From NCBI GenBank assembly GCA_016936665.1, contig JAFGXI010000009.1:150648-214647 (forward strand): 64,000 nucleotides of DNA, given 5' to 3'. The notes beneath the pieces were generated by a model. It saw nothing but the letters and a program-made list of their open reading frames with translations. It was not told where the DNA came from and did no database searches. Positions 26,249 through 34,057 of the stretch are shown piece by piece (position 1 is the stretch's first letter; each line of letters starts with the position of its first letter). The stretch comes from Bacteroidales bacterium (GTDB lineage: Bacteria > Bacteroidota > Bacteroidia > Bacteroidales > JAFGXI01). Position numbers and translations under genes: made by a program.

Positions 26249-27550
26249 CTATTTTGCAATTGAAAAAATTCTACCAGATCGCCAAGCATCAATCGCTCTG
26301 CTCCATACTTCTTTGTATGAATCGTCTGCAGCAAGCTGAAAAGCATTATCTGAAAGCGGGTGAAAAATTCTATTAAAATCAAAAGTGATAGAACCTTCTG
26401 CCGATGCATTGCCATATATCCACCGTTCCAGTCGATCGGATTTATAGATTGTAGAAGGCTCTCCAAAAACGGTATAAATCATTCCTCTATCAGTCATCCA
26501 TCCTTGTTTATACGATGTGAAATATCGATTAGCAGTTTCAACTCTATGATAATAGGTGGTGATCATTTCTTTTGCTAATCTTTGATTTCCGGCAATTTTC
26601 AGCCAAATTCGGTCAAGTGCATCTTTACTGTTTTCGGAAGACTTCAGCGCTTTCACTTCGTTAGGTAAAAGCAAGTACGCCAATGGTTCTATTAATTGCG
26701 AAGGTGTGTGTAGCCAATTTTCGGTAGAATCGAATGCCATTAACCAAATTCCTTTCACTTTTGTTGTATCTGCAGTAATGAGGTAAGCTTTAGGCACATT
26801 GGGCTTTAAGTCCCAATCGGTAAATTGGTACGTTGTATCCATACTTAATTTTAGCATCCCACCTCTATTTCCTATATATGGCACCTCGGCAATTTCTTGG
26901 ATGTTGGAAGTTTCCTGCACATAAAACACTTTTTTTAACAAAAGACTGCTTTGAACTTCATAAGTTTCTCCTATTTGTATTACTGTACCAAATATTGGTT
27001 CTCTGGTTTTAGATTGCTTCAGTAAAAAATTTTGTCTATTATAAAGTGTCGTTTTGTCGATTTCAATATAATCTTTTCGACTTCTTTCGCTGTAACTGTC
27101 TTTAATCTCAATACTCAAATATGAGCGGTGCAACTGTGGCGATTTTACTTTGAAACTCATTATTTGATAAGTTTTCTGAGCTTCGAACTTTATTTTCTGG
27201 GTATAACTTGCAGAGTCTATAATACCACCTTTTGCAAGCGATTCGTATACTCTAAATTGCAGGTCGACCACTGCAAACTTACCCATATCCGGCAAGGTTT
27301 GCGACAACAAATCGGAATATGGCAATTTGACGAAAACCAAAGATGAATCTCCATTTAAATTGTAAATCTGGAATTCCGGATGCAAAAAAGCCTGATCTGC
27401 ATTATACAGATAGGCTAAATTTTTATGCCTTTGTGTGCTGGCCGTTTGGGTACTAACACAAGATTGAAATACCCATAAAAATCCAAAAACAACAAGTAAA
27501 ATTTTACCTGTTTTTATATTGATTTTCGTAGTATTTTTCGTAATCGCCAC
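26249..27550 (-). CDS. GWxTD domain-containing putative lipoprotein
   Basis: A 433-residue exported protein with an N-terminal hydrophobic stretch ending in VFQSC (lipobox-like, Cys about 31) and a C-terminal GWxTD domain: GWMTDRGMIYTVFGEP followed by ERWIYG. The domain is common in Bacteroidota and related phyla; its function is unknown. The frame opens with a GTG at 27550, inside the end of rfbB (47-base overlap). No ATG occurs before the signal sequence, so the start is uncertain. Positioned between rfbB and asd, it could act at the cell surface. Confidence 0.75.
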   Translation of the reverse strand: MAITKNTTKINIKTGKILLVVFGFLWVFQSCVSTQTASTQRHKNLAYLYNADQAFLHPEFQIYNLNGDSSLVFVKLPYSDLLSQTLPDMGKFAVVDLQFRVYESLAKGGIIDSASYTQKIKFEAQKTYQIMSFKVKSPQLHRSYLSIEIKDSYSERSRKDYIEIDKTTLYNRQNFLLKQSKTREPIFGTVIQIGETYEVQSSLLLKKVFYVQETSNIQEIAEVPYIGNRGGMLKLSMDTTYQFTDWDLKPNVPKAYLITADTTKVKGIWLMAFDSTENWLHTPSQLIEPLAYLLLPNEVKALKSSENSKDALDRIWLKIAGNQRLAKEMITTYYHRVETANRYFTSYKQGWMTDRGMIYTVFGEPSTIYKSDRLERWIYGNASAEGSITFDFNRIFHPLSDNAFQLAADDSYKEVWSRAIDAWRSGRIFSIAK

Positions 27551-28556
27551 TTAAAATATTTTCAATCCATTTAGTGTTACTTAAATACCAATCGACTGTT
27601 TTCTCAAGGCCTTCTGGGAACTGTAAGCTTGGAACCCAAGCCAATTCTTTTTGAATTTTTGAAGCATCGATGGCATATCGTAAGTCGTGCCCTGCACGAT
27701 CAGTTACAAAGGTAATAAGTTTAGCAGATTCTCCCTTTTCTCTACCCAATTTTTCGTCCATCAAATCGCATAATGTGTAAATTAACTCTAAATTGGTTAA
27801 TTCGTTATGGCCTCCAATGTTGTATGTTTCCCCAATTGGGCCTTTGTGATAGATTAAATCTATTGCTCGAGCATGATCGACTACAAATAACCAATCTCTA
27901 ATATTTTCCCCTTTTCCATAAATCGGAATTGGTTTTTTATTGATAATGTTATTGATTGACAACGGAATTAGTTTTTCCGGAAACTGATTAGGCCCGTAAT
28001 TATTAGAACAATTCGATAATACCACCGGCAAACCATAGGTATTGTGATAGGCTCTAACAAGATGATCGGACGAGGCCTTCGAAGCAGAATAAGGGCTCTT
28101 AGGATCGTACGAAGTAGTTTCTGTAAACAAGCCTTCTTTCCCCAACGATCCGTATACCTCGTCTGTTGATACATGATAAAAACGCTTCCCTGCGTAGTTG
28201 GCCTTCCATGTTTCTTTTGCTGCATTTAGCAGATTAACTGTGCCAACAATGTTAGTATAAATAAAATCCATCGGGTTAAGGATTGATCGATCGACATGAG
28301 ACTCTGCAGCAAGATGAATAACTCCATCGAATTGTTCTTGTTTGAACAAATTATCGATAAAAGATTTATCGGTAATATCGCCTTTTACGAAGGTATAATT
28401 ATTTTTGCCTTCGAGATCCACAACATTTTCTAAGTTCCCTGCATAGGTTAATGCATCTAAATTATAAATCTGATATTCGGAATATTTATTAACCATTAAT
28501 CTAACAACATGAGAACCTATAAAACCTGCCCCACCGGTAATTAATATCTTTTTCAT
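27504..28556 (-). CDS. rfbB: dTDP-glucose 4,6-dehydratase
   Basis: Converts dTDP-glucose to dTDP-4-keto-6-deoxyglucose for rhamnose and other deoxysugars. TGGAGFIGSH near the N-terminus binds NAD; STDEVYG and SPYSASKASSDH give the Thr, Asp-Glu and Tyr-Lys catalytic residues. The length, 350, is standard. The rest of the rml set (rfbA, C, D) is not in the window. It lies downstream of galE on the same strand with a 63-base gap. Confidence 0.96.
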   Translation of the reverse strand: MKKILITGGAGFIGSHVVRLMVNKYSEYQIYNLDALTYAGNLENVVDLEGKNNYTFVKGDITDKSFIDNLFKQEQFDGVIHLAAESHVDRSILNPMDFIYTNIVGTVNLLNAAKETWKANYAGKRFYHVSTDEVYGSLGKEGLFTETTSYDPKSPYSASKASSDHLVRAYHNTYGLPVVLSNCSNNYGPNQFPEKLIPLSINNIINKKPIPIYGKGENIRDWLFVVDHARAIDLIYHKGPIGETYNIGGHNELTNLELIYTLCDLMDEKLGREKGESAKLITFVTDRAGHDLRYAIDASKIQKELAWVPSLQFPEGLEKTVDWYLSNTKWIENILSGDYEKYYENQYKNR

Positions 28557-28619
28557 TTTTTTACATTTTTAAAAAGCCAATTTAAACGATTATAATTATT
28601 ACGTGTTAAACGAGCTATA

Positions 28620-29651
28620 CTATTGTTGGATTTTTCTAATATTTTTTTCCCAATTCCATGCCGATAGCATAGCATCGTCGATGGTTTTTTCGGCTTTCCA
28701 GTTTAACTCTCTGTTAGCAAAACTGGTATCTGCCCATATTTTTTCAATATCGCCCGGTCGTCTTCCAACTATTTTATAATTAAGTTTTTTTCCGGATACC
28801 TTTTCGAAACTTTTAATACATTCTAATACAGAAATCCCTATTCCTGTGCCTAAATTAAAGTATTCAATTCTCGATTTATTAATTTTATCTGCTAATCTTT
28901 CTATTGCAATCACATGAGCTTTTGCTAAATCTACAACATGAATATAATCTCTAATGGCCGAACCATCAAGTGTGTTATAATCATCGCCAAACACAGAAAG
29001 ACTTTCTCTCAAACCGGCGGCTGTTTGTGTGATAAATGGAACTAAATTATTTGGTATTCCTATAGGTAACTCGCCAATTAGTGCCGAATCGTGAGCTCCA
29101 ATTGGATTAAAATAGCGCAAGGCAACGGCGTTAATTTCTTCGTTAATGTGAATAAAATCGCGAATGACTTCTTCTGAAATCTGCTTTGTGTTTCCGTAAG
29201 GCGAATTGGCTTCTTGTATTGGCGTTTGCTCTGTTACAGGTAGCTTTTCGGGCTGGCCATAAACAGTACATGATGAAGAAAAAACCAAATTCGGAGTATT
29301 TGTTACAGACATTCCTTCTAAAATATTCATTAACGAATTTAAATTATTACGATAATATTTTAATGGTTCTGCAACCGATTCTCCCACGGCTTTATAGGCA
29401 GCAAAATGAATAACAGCACTAAAGCCTTGGTATTTTTTAAATAATTCTATAGTAGGGTAATTTATAGACAAATCGATCTTTTCGAATATAGGTCTTACGC
29501 CTGTTATTTTTTCGATGCCATCGAGCACTGTTATATCTGAATTTTCGAGACTATCGGCAATTACCACGCTAAACCCCTTTTGAATTAATTCGACTACAGT
29601 ATGTGAGCCGATATAGCCCGTTCCGCCTGTAACTAATACCTTTTTATGCAT
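28620..29651 (-). CDS. galE: UDP-glucose 4-epimerase
   Basis: Interconverts UDP-glucose and UDP-galactose. TGGTGYIGSH binds NAD, and SPYGNTK carries the Tyr-Lys pair with SSSCTVYG upstream, matching GalE. At 343 residues it is full length. It heads the sugar-nucleotide pair galE-rfbB, divergent from the Spy-like gene across a 95-base gap in which I find no exact promoter box. Confidence 0.95.
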   Translation of the reverse strand: MHKKVLVTGGTGYIGSHTVVELIQKGFSVVIADSLENSDITVLDGIEKITGVRPIFEKIDLSINYPTIELFKKYQGFSAVIHFAAYKAVGESVAEPLKYYRNNLNSLMNILEGMSVTNTPNLVFSSSCTVYGQPEKLPVTEQTPIQEANSPYGNTKQISEEVIRDFIHINEEINAVALRYFNPIGAHDSALIGELPIGIPNNLVPFITQTAAGLRESLSVFGDDYNTLDGSAIRDYIHVVDLAKAHVIAIERLADKINKSRIEYFNLGTGIGISVLECIKSFEKVSGKKLNYKIVGRRPGDIEKIWADTSFANRELNWKAEKTIDDAMLSAWNWEKNIRKIQQ

Positions 29652-29746
29652 TATTTTAATTTTTTTTATTTCTGAATTAAACCTTCAAGACTATCAAACG
29701 TCTAAAGGCTAATAAAGTTTGAAAAATAAACATAATTTTATATAAC

Positions 29747-30247
29747 ATGAAAAAGATGAAGCAAATTTCTGCGTATTTATTAGTAGCTTTTGTTTTTATT
29801 GTTGCAAACAATTTAAAAGCTCAAGACCAAGCAACAACTGAAAAACCACAAAACGGCATAGAAGCAATTATTCCTGATTTAACAGACCAACAAAAAACTG
29901 AAATTGAGAAATTAAGAATTGCTCACATGAAAGAAATCCAGCAAATTAAAAATCAGTTAGACATCAAAAAAGCTGAATTGAAAGCATTGCAAACTGCAGA
30001 AAATCCAGATATGAATGCCATCAACAAAAACATTGAAGAAAGATCGGCACTACGTACCGATTTAGAGAAAAAGTCGGCAGCTCATCATCAAGCAGTTAGA
30101 GATTTATTAACTGACGATCAAAAAGTCATATACGACAGTAAAACTGCTAGAAAACATCAATATGGTCCACAAGCCGGTCATAAATGCAATCATCAGCCCG
30201 GCACCCAATGTGGTAATAAAAATGCAAAAGGAAACTGTAAACAATAA
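29747..30247 (+). CDS. Spy/CpxP-like (LTxxQ) periplasmic protein with Cys/His-rich tail
   Basis: A 166-residue exported protein: signal peptide about 1-25 ending in KAQ, then a helical body with two LTxxQ-type motifs (LTDQQKTEIEKLR and LLTDDQKVIYD), as in the Spy/CpxP chaperone and metal-resistance family. The last 35 residues contain three cysteines and several histidines (GHKCNHQPGTQC), which looks like a soft-metal-binding tail. A periplasmic chaperone or metal-sensing role is plausible. It has a strong terminator and is monocistronic. Confidence 0.75.
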   Translation: MKKMKQISAYLLVAFVFIVANNLKAQDQATTEKPQNGIEAIIPDLTDQQKTEIEKLRIAHMKEIQQIKNQLDIKKAELKALQTAENPDMNAINKNIEERSALRTDLEKKSAAHHQAVRDLLTDDQKVIYDSKTARKHQYGPQAGHKCNHQPGTQCGNKNAKGNCKQ

Positions 30248-30271
30248 TACATCACTATGAGAATGTTAAAG

Positions 30272-30302
30272 CCGCTGTCTTTTTAAGATGGCGGTTTTTT
30301 TT
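30272..30302 (+). terminator. Rho-independent terminator of the Spy-like gene
   Basis: A 10-bp stem, CCGCTGTCTT (30272-30281) with AAGATGGCGG (30285-30294), contains two G-U pairs and a TTT loop. It is followed by eight Ts and lies 25 bases after the stop codon. Confidence 0.88.
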
Positions 30303-30322
30303 CAAATAAATAACCGATGACG

Positions 30323-30352
30323 TTTGAAGTAAAGATTTTTTATTTATTTTTG
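30323..30352 (+). promoter_or_regulatory. Promoter of the candidate small RNA upstream of ribF
   Basis: TTTG at 30323-30326, an 18-base spacer and TATTTTTG at 30345-30352 match the Bacteroidota consensus closely. The predicted start near 30357 is only about 60 bases ahead of a terminator-like hairpin, and no coding frame lies between. Confidence 0.65.
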
Positions 30353-30356
30353 CTCT

Positions 30357-30418
30357 ATAAACACAAATTCTCATAGTGTGGAGCCCAACCTAAACCCTTG
30401 TTTAGCGAGGGCTTTTTT
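30357..30418 (+). ncRNA. Candidate short non-coding RNA (promoter-hairpin-terminator unit)
   Basis: The stretch begins about five bases after a strong promoter box. It contains a weak hairpin (ACAC 30361-30364 with GTGT) and ends in CCCTTG-TTTAG-CGAGGG (30395-30411) followed by C and six Ts, a credible intrinsic terminator. Its 5' part ATTCTCATAGTG (30367-30378) is perfectly complementary to 30253-30264 in the 3' UTR of the Spy-like gene upstream. ribF has its own promoter further down. It could instead be an attenuating leader of ribF. No known RNA family is recognised. Confidence 0.45.
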
Positions 30419-30435
30419 ATTTTCCTGATTTTTTA

Positions 30436-30464
30436 TTGAGCCACAAAAAATTAGTATAATTTTG
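30436..30464 (+). promoter_or_regulatory. Promoter of ribF
   Basis: ATTG ending at 30438, an 18-base spacer and TAATTTTG at 30457-30464 form a plausible Bacteroidota promoter. The predicted start near 30469-30471 favours the ATG at 30483 over the one at 30471 as the ribF start, since the latter would be leaderless. Confidence 0.55.
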
Positions 30465-30482
30465 TCGCCCATGGAAGTGTTG

Positions 30483-31409
30483 ATGGACATAGACAAAATT
30501 TCGATTTCTGAAACTACTATTTGTGTAGGTACGTTCGATGGTTTGCATAAAGGGCATATGAAGGTGATTAACAGAACCATTGAAAAAGCAAAGGAGTTGG
30601 GAACGAAGTCTCTTATCTTTACATTTTGGCTACACCCACAAGAGATTATCTTTCCGAAGAAAAAAATAGAGTACTTAAATGTATTAGAAGAAAAAATTGA
30701 GAGATTTACTTCTACCGGAATAGATTATTTGGTGGTTTATCCATTTAACAAAACATTTGCCCAACTAAGTTCAAAAGAGTTTATCAAATCTTGGTTACTC
30801 GATCGCTTAAACATGAGGTTCTTAATCATCGGGCACGATCATCAGTTTGGAAAAAAACGAGAAGGTTCTTATGAAAATGTTCTAAACTGTGCCAAGACCT
30901 TTAATTTTGGGGTAGAGCAAATTGAACAACACACTATAGGTTCAGAAATTGTAAGCTCCACCAATATTCGCCACTTGATAAAAGAGGGACGAATCGATTT
31001 GGCAAATCAACTCCTCGGTTACGACTATTTTATTACAGGAACAGTGGTTAGAGGGAAGAGTATTGGTCATAAAATTGGTTTTCCTACAGCCAATGTAGCC
31101 ACTCACTCTCAAAAAATTTTACCCAAAGATGGGGTTTATTGTGTTGAAGTATTTTATAAAGACGAGTTTTACCAAGGCATGGGTAATTTTGGATTTAACC
31201 CAACCATCGATAATTCCCCAAATTTTAAAATTGAAATTCATTTGTTTAATTTTGAGCATAATATTTACGATCAACAAATAAGCATCTCCCTTAAACACCG
31301 ATTAAGATCAGAGAAAAAATTTAATTCTATCGAAGCACTAAAAACACAACTGGAACAAGACCGTGTACAGGCAATACAATATTTTAATACCAACGCTATA
31401 AAAGCATGA
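30483..31409 (+). CDS. ribF: Bifunctional riboflavin kinase / FMN adenylyltransferase
   Basis: Makes FMN from riboflavin and FAD from FMN in the cytoplasm. The N-terminal nucleotidyltransferase has GTFDGLHKGH, a HDHQFG segment and STNIR. The C-terminal kinase (about the last 130 residues) has the GKSIGHKIGFPTAN signature. Alternative starts are the ATG at 30471 and a TTG at 30462. Its stop overlaps the cvpA start by four bases (ATGA), so ribF, cvpA and the EamA gene form an operon. Confidence 0.95.
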   Translation: MDIDKISISETTICVGTFDGLHKGHMKVINRTIEKAKELGTKSLIFTFWLHPQEIIFPKKKIEYLNVLEEKIERFTSTGIDYLVVYPFNKTFAQLSSKEFIKSWLLDRLNMRFLIIGHDHQFGKKREGSYENVLNCAKTFNFGVEQIEQHTIGSEIVSSTNIRHLIKEGRIDLANQLLGYDYFITGTVVRGKSIGHKIGFPTANVATHSQKILPKDGVYCVEVFYKDEFYQGMGNFGFNPTIDNSPNFKIEIHLFNFEHNIYDQQISISLKHRLRSEKKFNSIEALKTQLEQDRVQAIQYFNTNAIKA

Positions 31410-31936
31410 ATTACTTTGATATTCTAATAGTGATTCCTCTTCTGTGGGGAGCTTATAAGGGCTTTAGCAAAGGTCTTGTAATTGCAGTGGCATCTTTAGT
31501 TGCTTTAATATTAGGTATTTATGGTGCTATAAAATTTTCAGCGTATACCGGTGAGTTAGTTCAAAACAATTTTGAGATAGAAGATAACTACATGCCCATT
31601 ATCTCATTTTCAATTACATTTTTGGCAATAGTCATCGGCATTCATTTTATAGCTAAAATGTTAAATAAATTAGTAGATGCTATTGCTTTAGCTTGGCTAA
31701 ATAAAATAGCAGGTATTGTTTTCGGAATTTTAAAAACGGCTTTTATCGTTAGCATTTTAATATTTATTATTGAAACCATCGATCCGAACGGCCAATTTAT
31801 TAAAGAAGATTACAAAACAGAGTCTTTGTTATATAAGCCAATAAAAACAATTGCTCCAGCAATTATCCCTTCTTTAAAAGAGTTTCATATAACACAACCA
31901 AGTATCAATTCAACAATTTCTTCATATCCGATTTAG
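31406..31936 (+). CDS. CvpA family membrane protein
   Basis: A 176-residue protein with four hydrophobic helices (about 5-22, 28-45, 62-85, 102-125) and the N-terminal FDILIVIPLLWGAYKGFSKG pattern of the CvpA (colicin V production) family. The C-terminal part is soluble. The family's molecular function is not well defined; relatives affect envelope homeostasis. It overlaps ribF by four bases and is followed after one base by a transporter gene. Confidence 0.88.
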   Translation: MNYFDILIVIPLLWGAYKGFSKGLVIAVASLVALILGIYGAIKFSAYTGELVQNNFEIEDNYMPIISFSITFLAIVIGIHFIAKMLNKLVDAIALAWLNKIAGIVFGILKTAFIVSILIFIIETIDPNGQFIKEDYKTESLLYKPIKTIAPAIIPSLKEFHITQPSINSTISSYPI

Positions 31937-31937
31937 T

Positions 31938-32825
31938 ATGCGCCCAGAATGGAAAGGTTATAGCGCTGTGCTAGTAAGTACATTAGCTATGTCTAATGTC
32001 TACATTTTTAGCAAGGCTGCTCTCAACGAAATGAGTTTAGCCGCATTTGGATTTTACTGGTTTGGATTTGCTTTGATTTGGAACTTAATATATATGGCTT
32101 TCGCCAAGAAGTTAAAAGCATTAACATTGCTAAATTTTCGGCAGCTAAAAATTTTAGTTCTTCTTGGTATAATTGAAGTTGTTGCTACTACGGGTTTTTT
32201 TGCTGCAATTCAAACCATGGAGCAGCCTGCGACAGTTTCATTTTTAGCAAACATAGGACCTATTTATGTAACCATTTTAGCCTTTTGGTTTTTGAAAGAA
32301 ACCTTGAGAAGACAAGAAATATTAGGCGCAATCATTACACTAACAGGTGCTTTTATCATTTCGTATCAAACGAATTTCTCTATTAATTCCGATTTTGGTA
32401 AAGGCTTAATATTGATAATGATTTACACCCTAATTTTTGCAATTGGCAGCATTATTTCGAAAAAGCATATCACACATATAGCACCTAGTATCTTAACACT
32501 AAATAGAGCACTATATTTGTTTATTTTCTCTTCAATAATATTTATGAGTACCGAAGCTAATTTTGATATCTCGAATGCAGCAATTATCAACACATTACTA
32601 GGTTCTCTCCTTGGACCAACTTTAGCCGCATTGGCAGGCTATTATGCTATACAATTTATTCCTGCATCTAAAGCCTCAATTTTGGGAGCATTTAAAGGCT
32701 TTTTGGTATTAGTTACCAGTTATTTATACTTCGGATTGTGGCCCCAATGGTATCAAATACTAGGTGGTGTTTTAACAGTTTTAGGTGTTGTTACCATAAC
32801 TTTATCGAAGCAAAAAAATAAATAG
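31938..32825 (+). CDS. EamA/DMT family transporter
   Basis: A 295-residue protein of about ten hydrophobic helices formed by two EamA repeats (roughly 7-140 and 150-290). Each ends in the family's typical pattern, such as FLKETLRRQEILGAIITLTG. Members export metabolites such as amino acids or purines; the substrate cannot be read from the sequence. It is the third gene of the ribF operon, one base after cvpA, so a link to flavin metabolism is possible but unproven. Confidence 0.88.
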   Translation: MRPEWKGYSAVLVSTLAMSNVYIFSKAALNEMSLAAFGFYWFGFALIWNLIYMAFAKKLKALTLLNFRQLKILVLLGIIEVVATTGFFAAIQTMEQPATVSFLANIGPIYVTILAFWFLKETLRRQEILGAIITLTGAFIISYQTNFSINSDFGKGLILIMIYTLIFAIGSIISKKHITHIAPSILTLNRALYLFIFSSIIFMSTEANFDISNAAIINTLLGSLLGPTLAALAGYYAIQFIPASKASILGAFKGFLVLVTSYLYFGLWPQWYQILGGVLTVLGVVTITLSKQKNK

Positions 32826-32849
32826 TTCTAAAACCCAAGAATATAATCT

Positions 32850-33968
32850 ATGAAAAAACTATTAGCGTACATCGTATTATTTACTACATTTAACAATATA
32901 TGTTACAGTCAAATAGAAGTGGATACTAGCTCTAACTATAATCTTCAATTTGAACATCTTAAAGTTAAAGCCTACGGGAAAATAGGCATAGCTATGGGGA
33001 TAACCGACGATGGCAAAATGGGAATTGGTGATAATACACCTAGATTAGGTTTAAAAGGCAAGGCTCCCATTGATAAGCGTAAAAAATTCTTTGTTATTGC
33101 AAAAGCTGAATTTGGCGCAAATATGGTAAATAGGCATGACTATATTTACTTTTCTTACGACCCGGGTTATCCTGTTGGATCTGTTAAAAGTGCTATTTAC
33201 TCACGTTTAGGTTATGTAGGAATAGAAACCCCCTATGGCGAATTAACTTTCGGGAAAAACTGGGGTGTTTATTATCAAGATGCTATGTACCTCACCGATC
33301 AATCAATGCATTGGAGTGGTGATGCATTAGGTGCGTGGAATGCAGGAACCGATGGCGGTATTTCCGGAACAGGAAGAGCCGAAGATGTGTTACAATATCG
33401 ATTTAAGAAAGGCCACTTCAGTTGGGCCGCGCAAACGCAATTAAGGTCTATTTCCGATAATGATAAGCCTTTTGGAGATTCTTACGGCTTCAGTTTTATG
33501 TATAGTAGTGAACATTTTATTTTGGGTGTAGCCTATAACGAGGTACTCGATGGTGTTGACACAGCCACATACGATCAAGCAAAAATCAACGACAAGATAG
33601 GCGGGCTTGCTATGTCGTATATCACAGCACGAATAAATCTGTCAGTTGCAGGAACAATGTTTAATAACCATGAAGTTGACAATTTAGGGCAATATTATTC
33701 CGGTTATGGATTCGAAGCACATACATCATACTATATAGATCGAAAAAAAATATGGCAGATAAGAGCAACATACGACATGTTAATCCCAACTTATGAGCAT
33801 TCCAAAGACTATTTAATGTCTTACTGGGCAGCTGAATTAGTCTATCAATATGCAATAAATTCGTATATTTTTAGTTCGTACAAAATAGACAACAGCCAAA
33901 CCGTAGATGGTCAAAAGCTCGATCGCAATGTTTTAATATTTGGAATAAACTATGCATTTGGATATTAA
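32850..33968 (+). CDS. Outer-membrane porin (Gram-negative general-porin-like barrel)
   Basis: A 372-residue exported protein: signal peptide about 1-20 (ending in CYSQ), then a chain of amphipathic strands and a C-terminal aromatic (AFGY) typical of outer-membrane barrels. SRLGYVGIETPYGELTFGKNWGVYY closely follows the strand-turn pattern of proteobacterial trimeric porins. It therefore probably forms a diffusion pore; selectivity is unknown. It lies 24 bases after the EamA gene and may share its transcript. Confidence 0.78.
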   Translation: MKKLLAYIVLFTTFNNICYSQIEVDTSSNYNLQFEHLKVKAYGKIGIAMGITDDGKMGIGDNTPRLGLKGKAPIDKRKKFFVIAKAEFGANMVNRHDYIYFSYDPGYPVGSVKSAIYSRLGYVGIETPYGELTFGKNWGVYYQDAMYLTDQSMHWSGDALGAWNAGTDGGISGTGRAEDVLQYRFKKGHFSWAAQTQLRSISDNDKPFGDSYGFSFMYSSEHFILGVAYNEVLDGVDTATYDQAKINDKIGGLAMSYITARINLSVAGTMFNNHEVDNLGQYYSGYGFEAHTSYYIDRKKIWQIRATYDMLIPTYEHSKDYLMSYWAAELVYQYAINSYIFSSYKIDNSQTVDGQKLDRNVLIFGINYAFGY

Positions 33969-34032
33969 AAAAGACTTGAGTAACTTCTAGCTATACTTAG
34001 GCGTCTGAAAAGTTCAATCAAAATTAAAATTG

Positions 34033-34040
34033 TATCTTTG
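34033..34040 (+). promoter_or_regulatory. -7 promoter box of the tolC-like gene
   Basis: TATCTTTG, an exact TAnnTTTG match, lies 17 bases upstream of the TolC-like ATG. The -33 region is not obvious. Confidence 0.5.
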
Positions 34041-34057
34041 AATTAAGAACCTGAACT

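Noticed and set aside
30253..30378. MITE or insertion-sequence remnant bounded by the 12-bp inverted repeat
   Set aside because: No target-site duplication flanks the repeats, the interior consists of functional-looking promoter and terminator signals, and no second copy was seen in the window.
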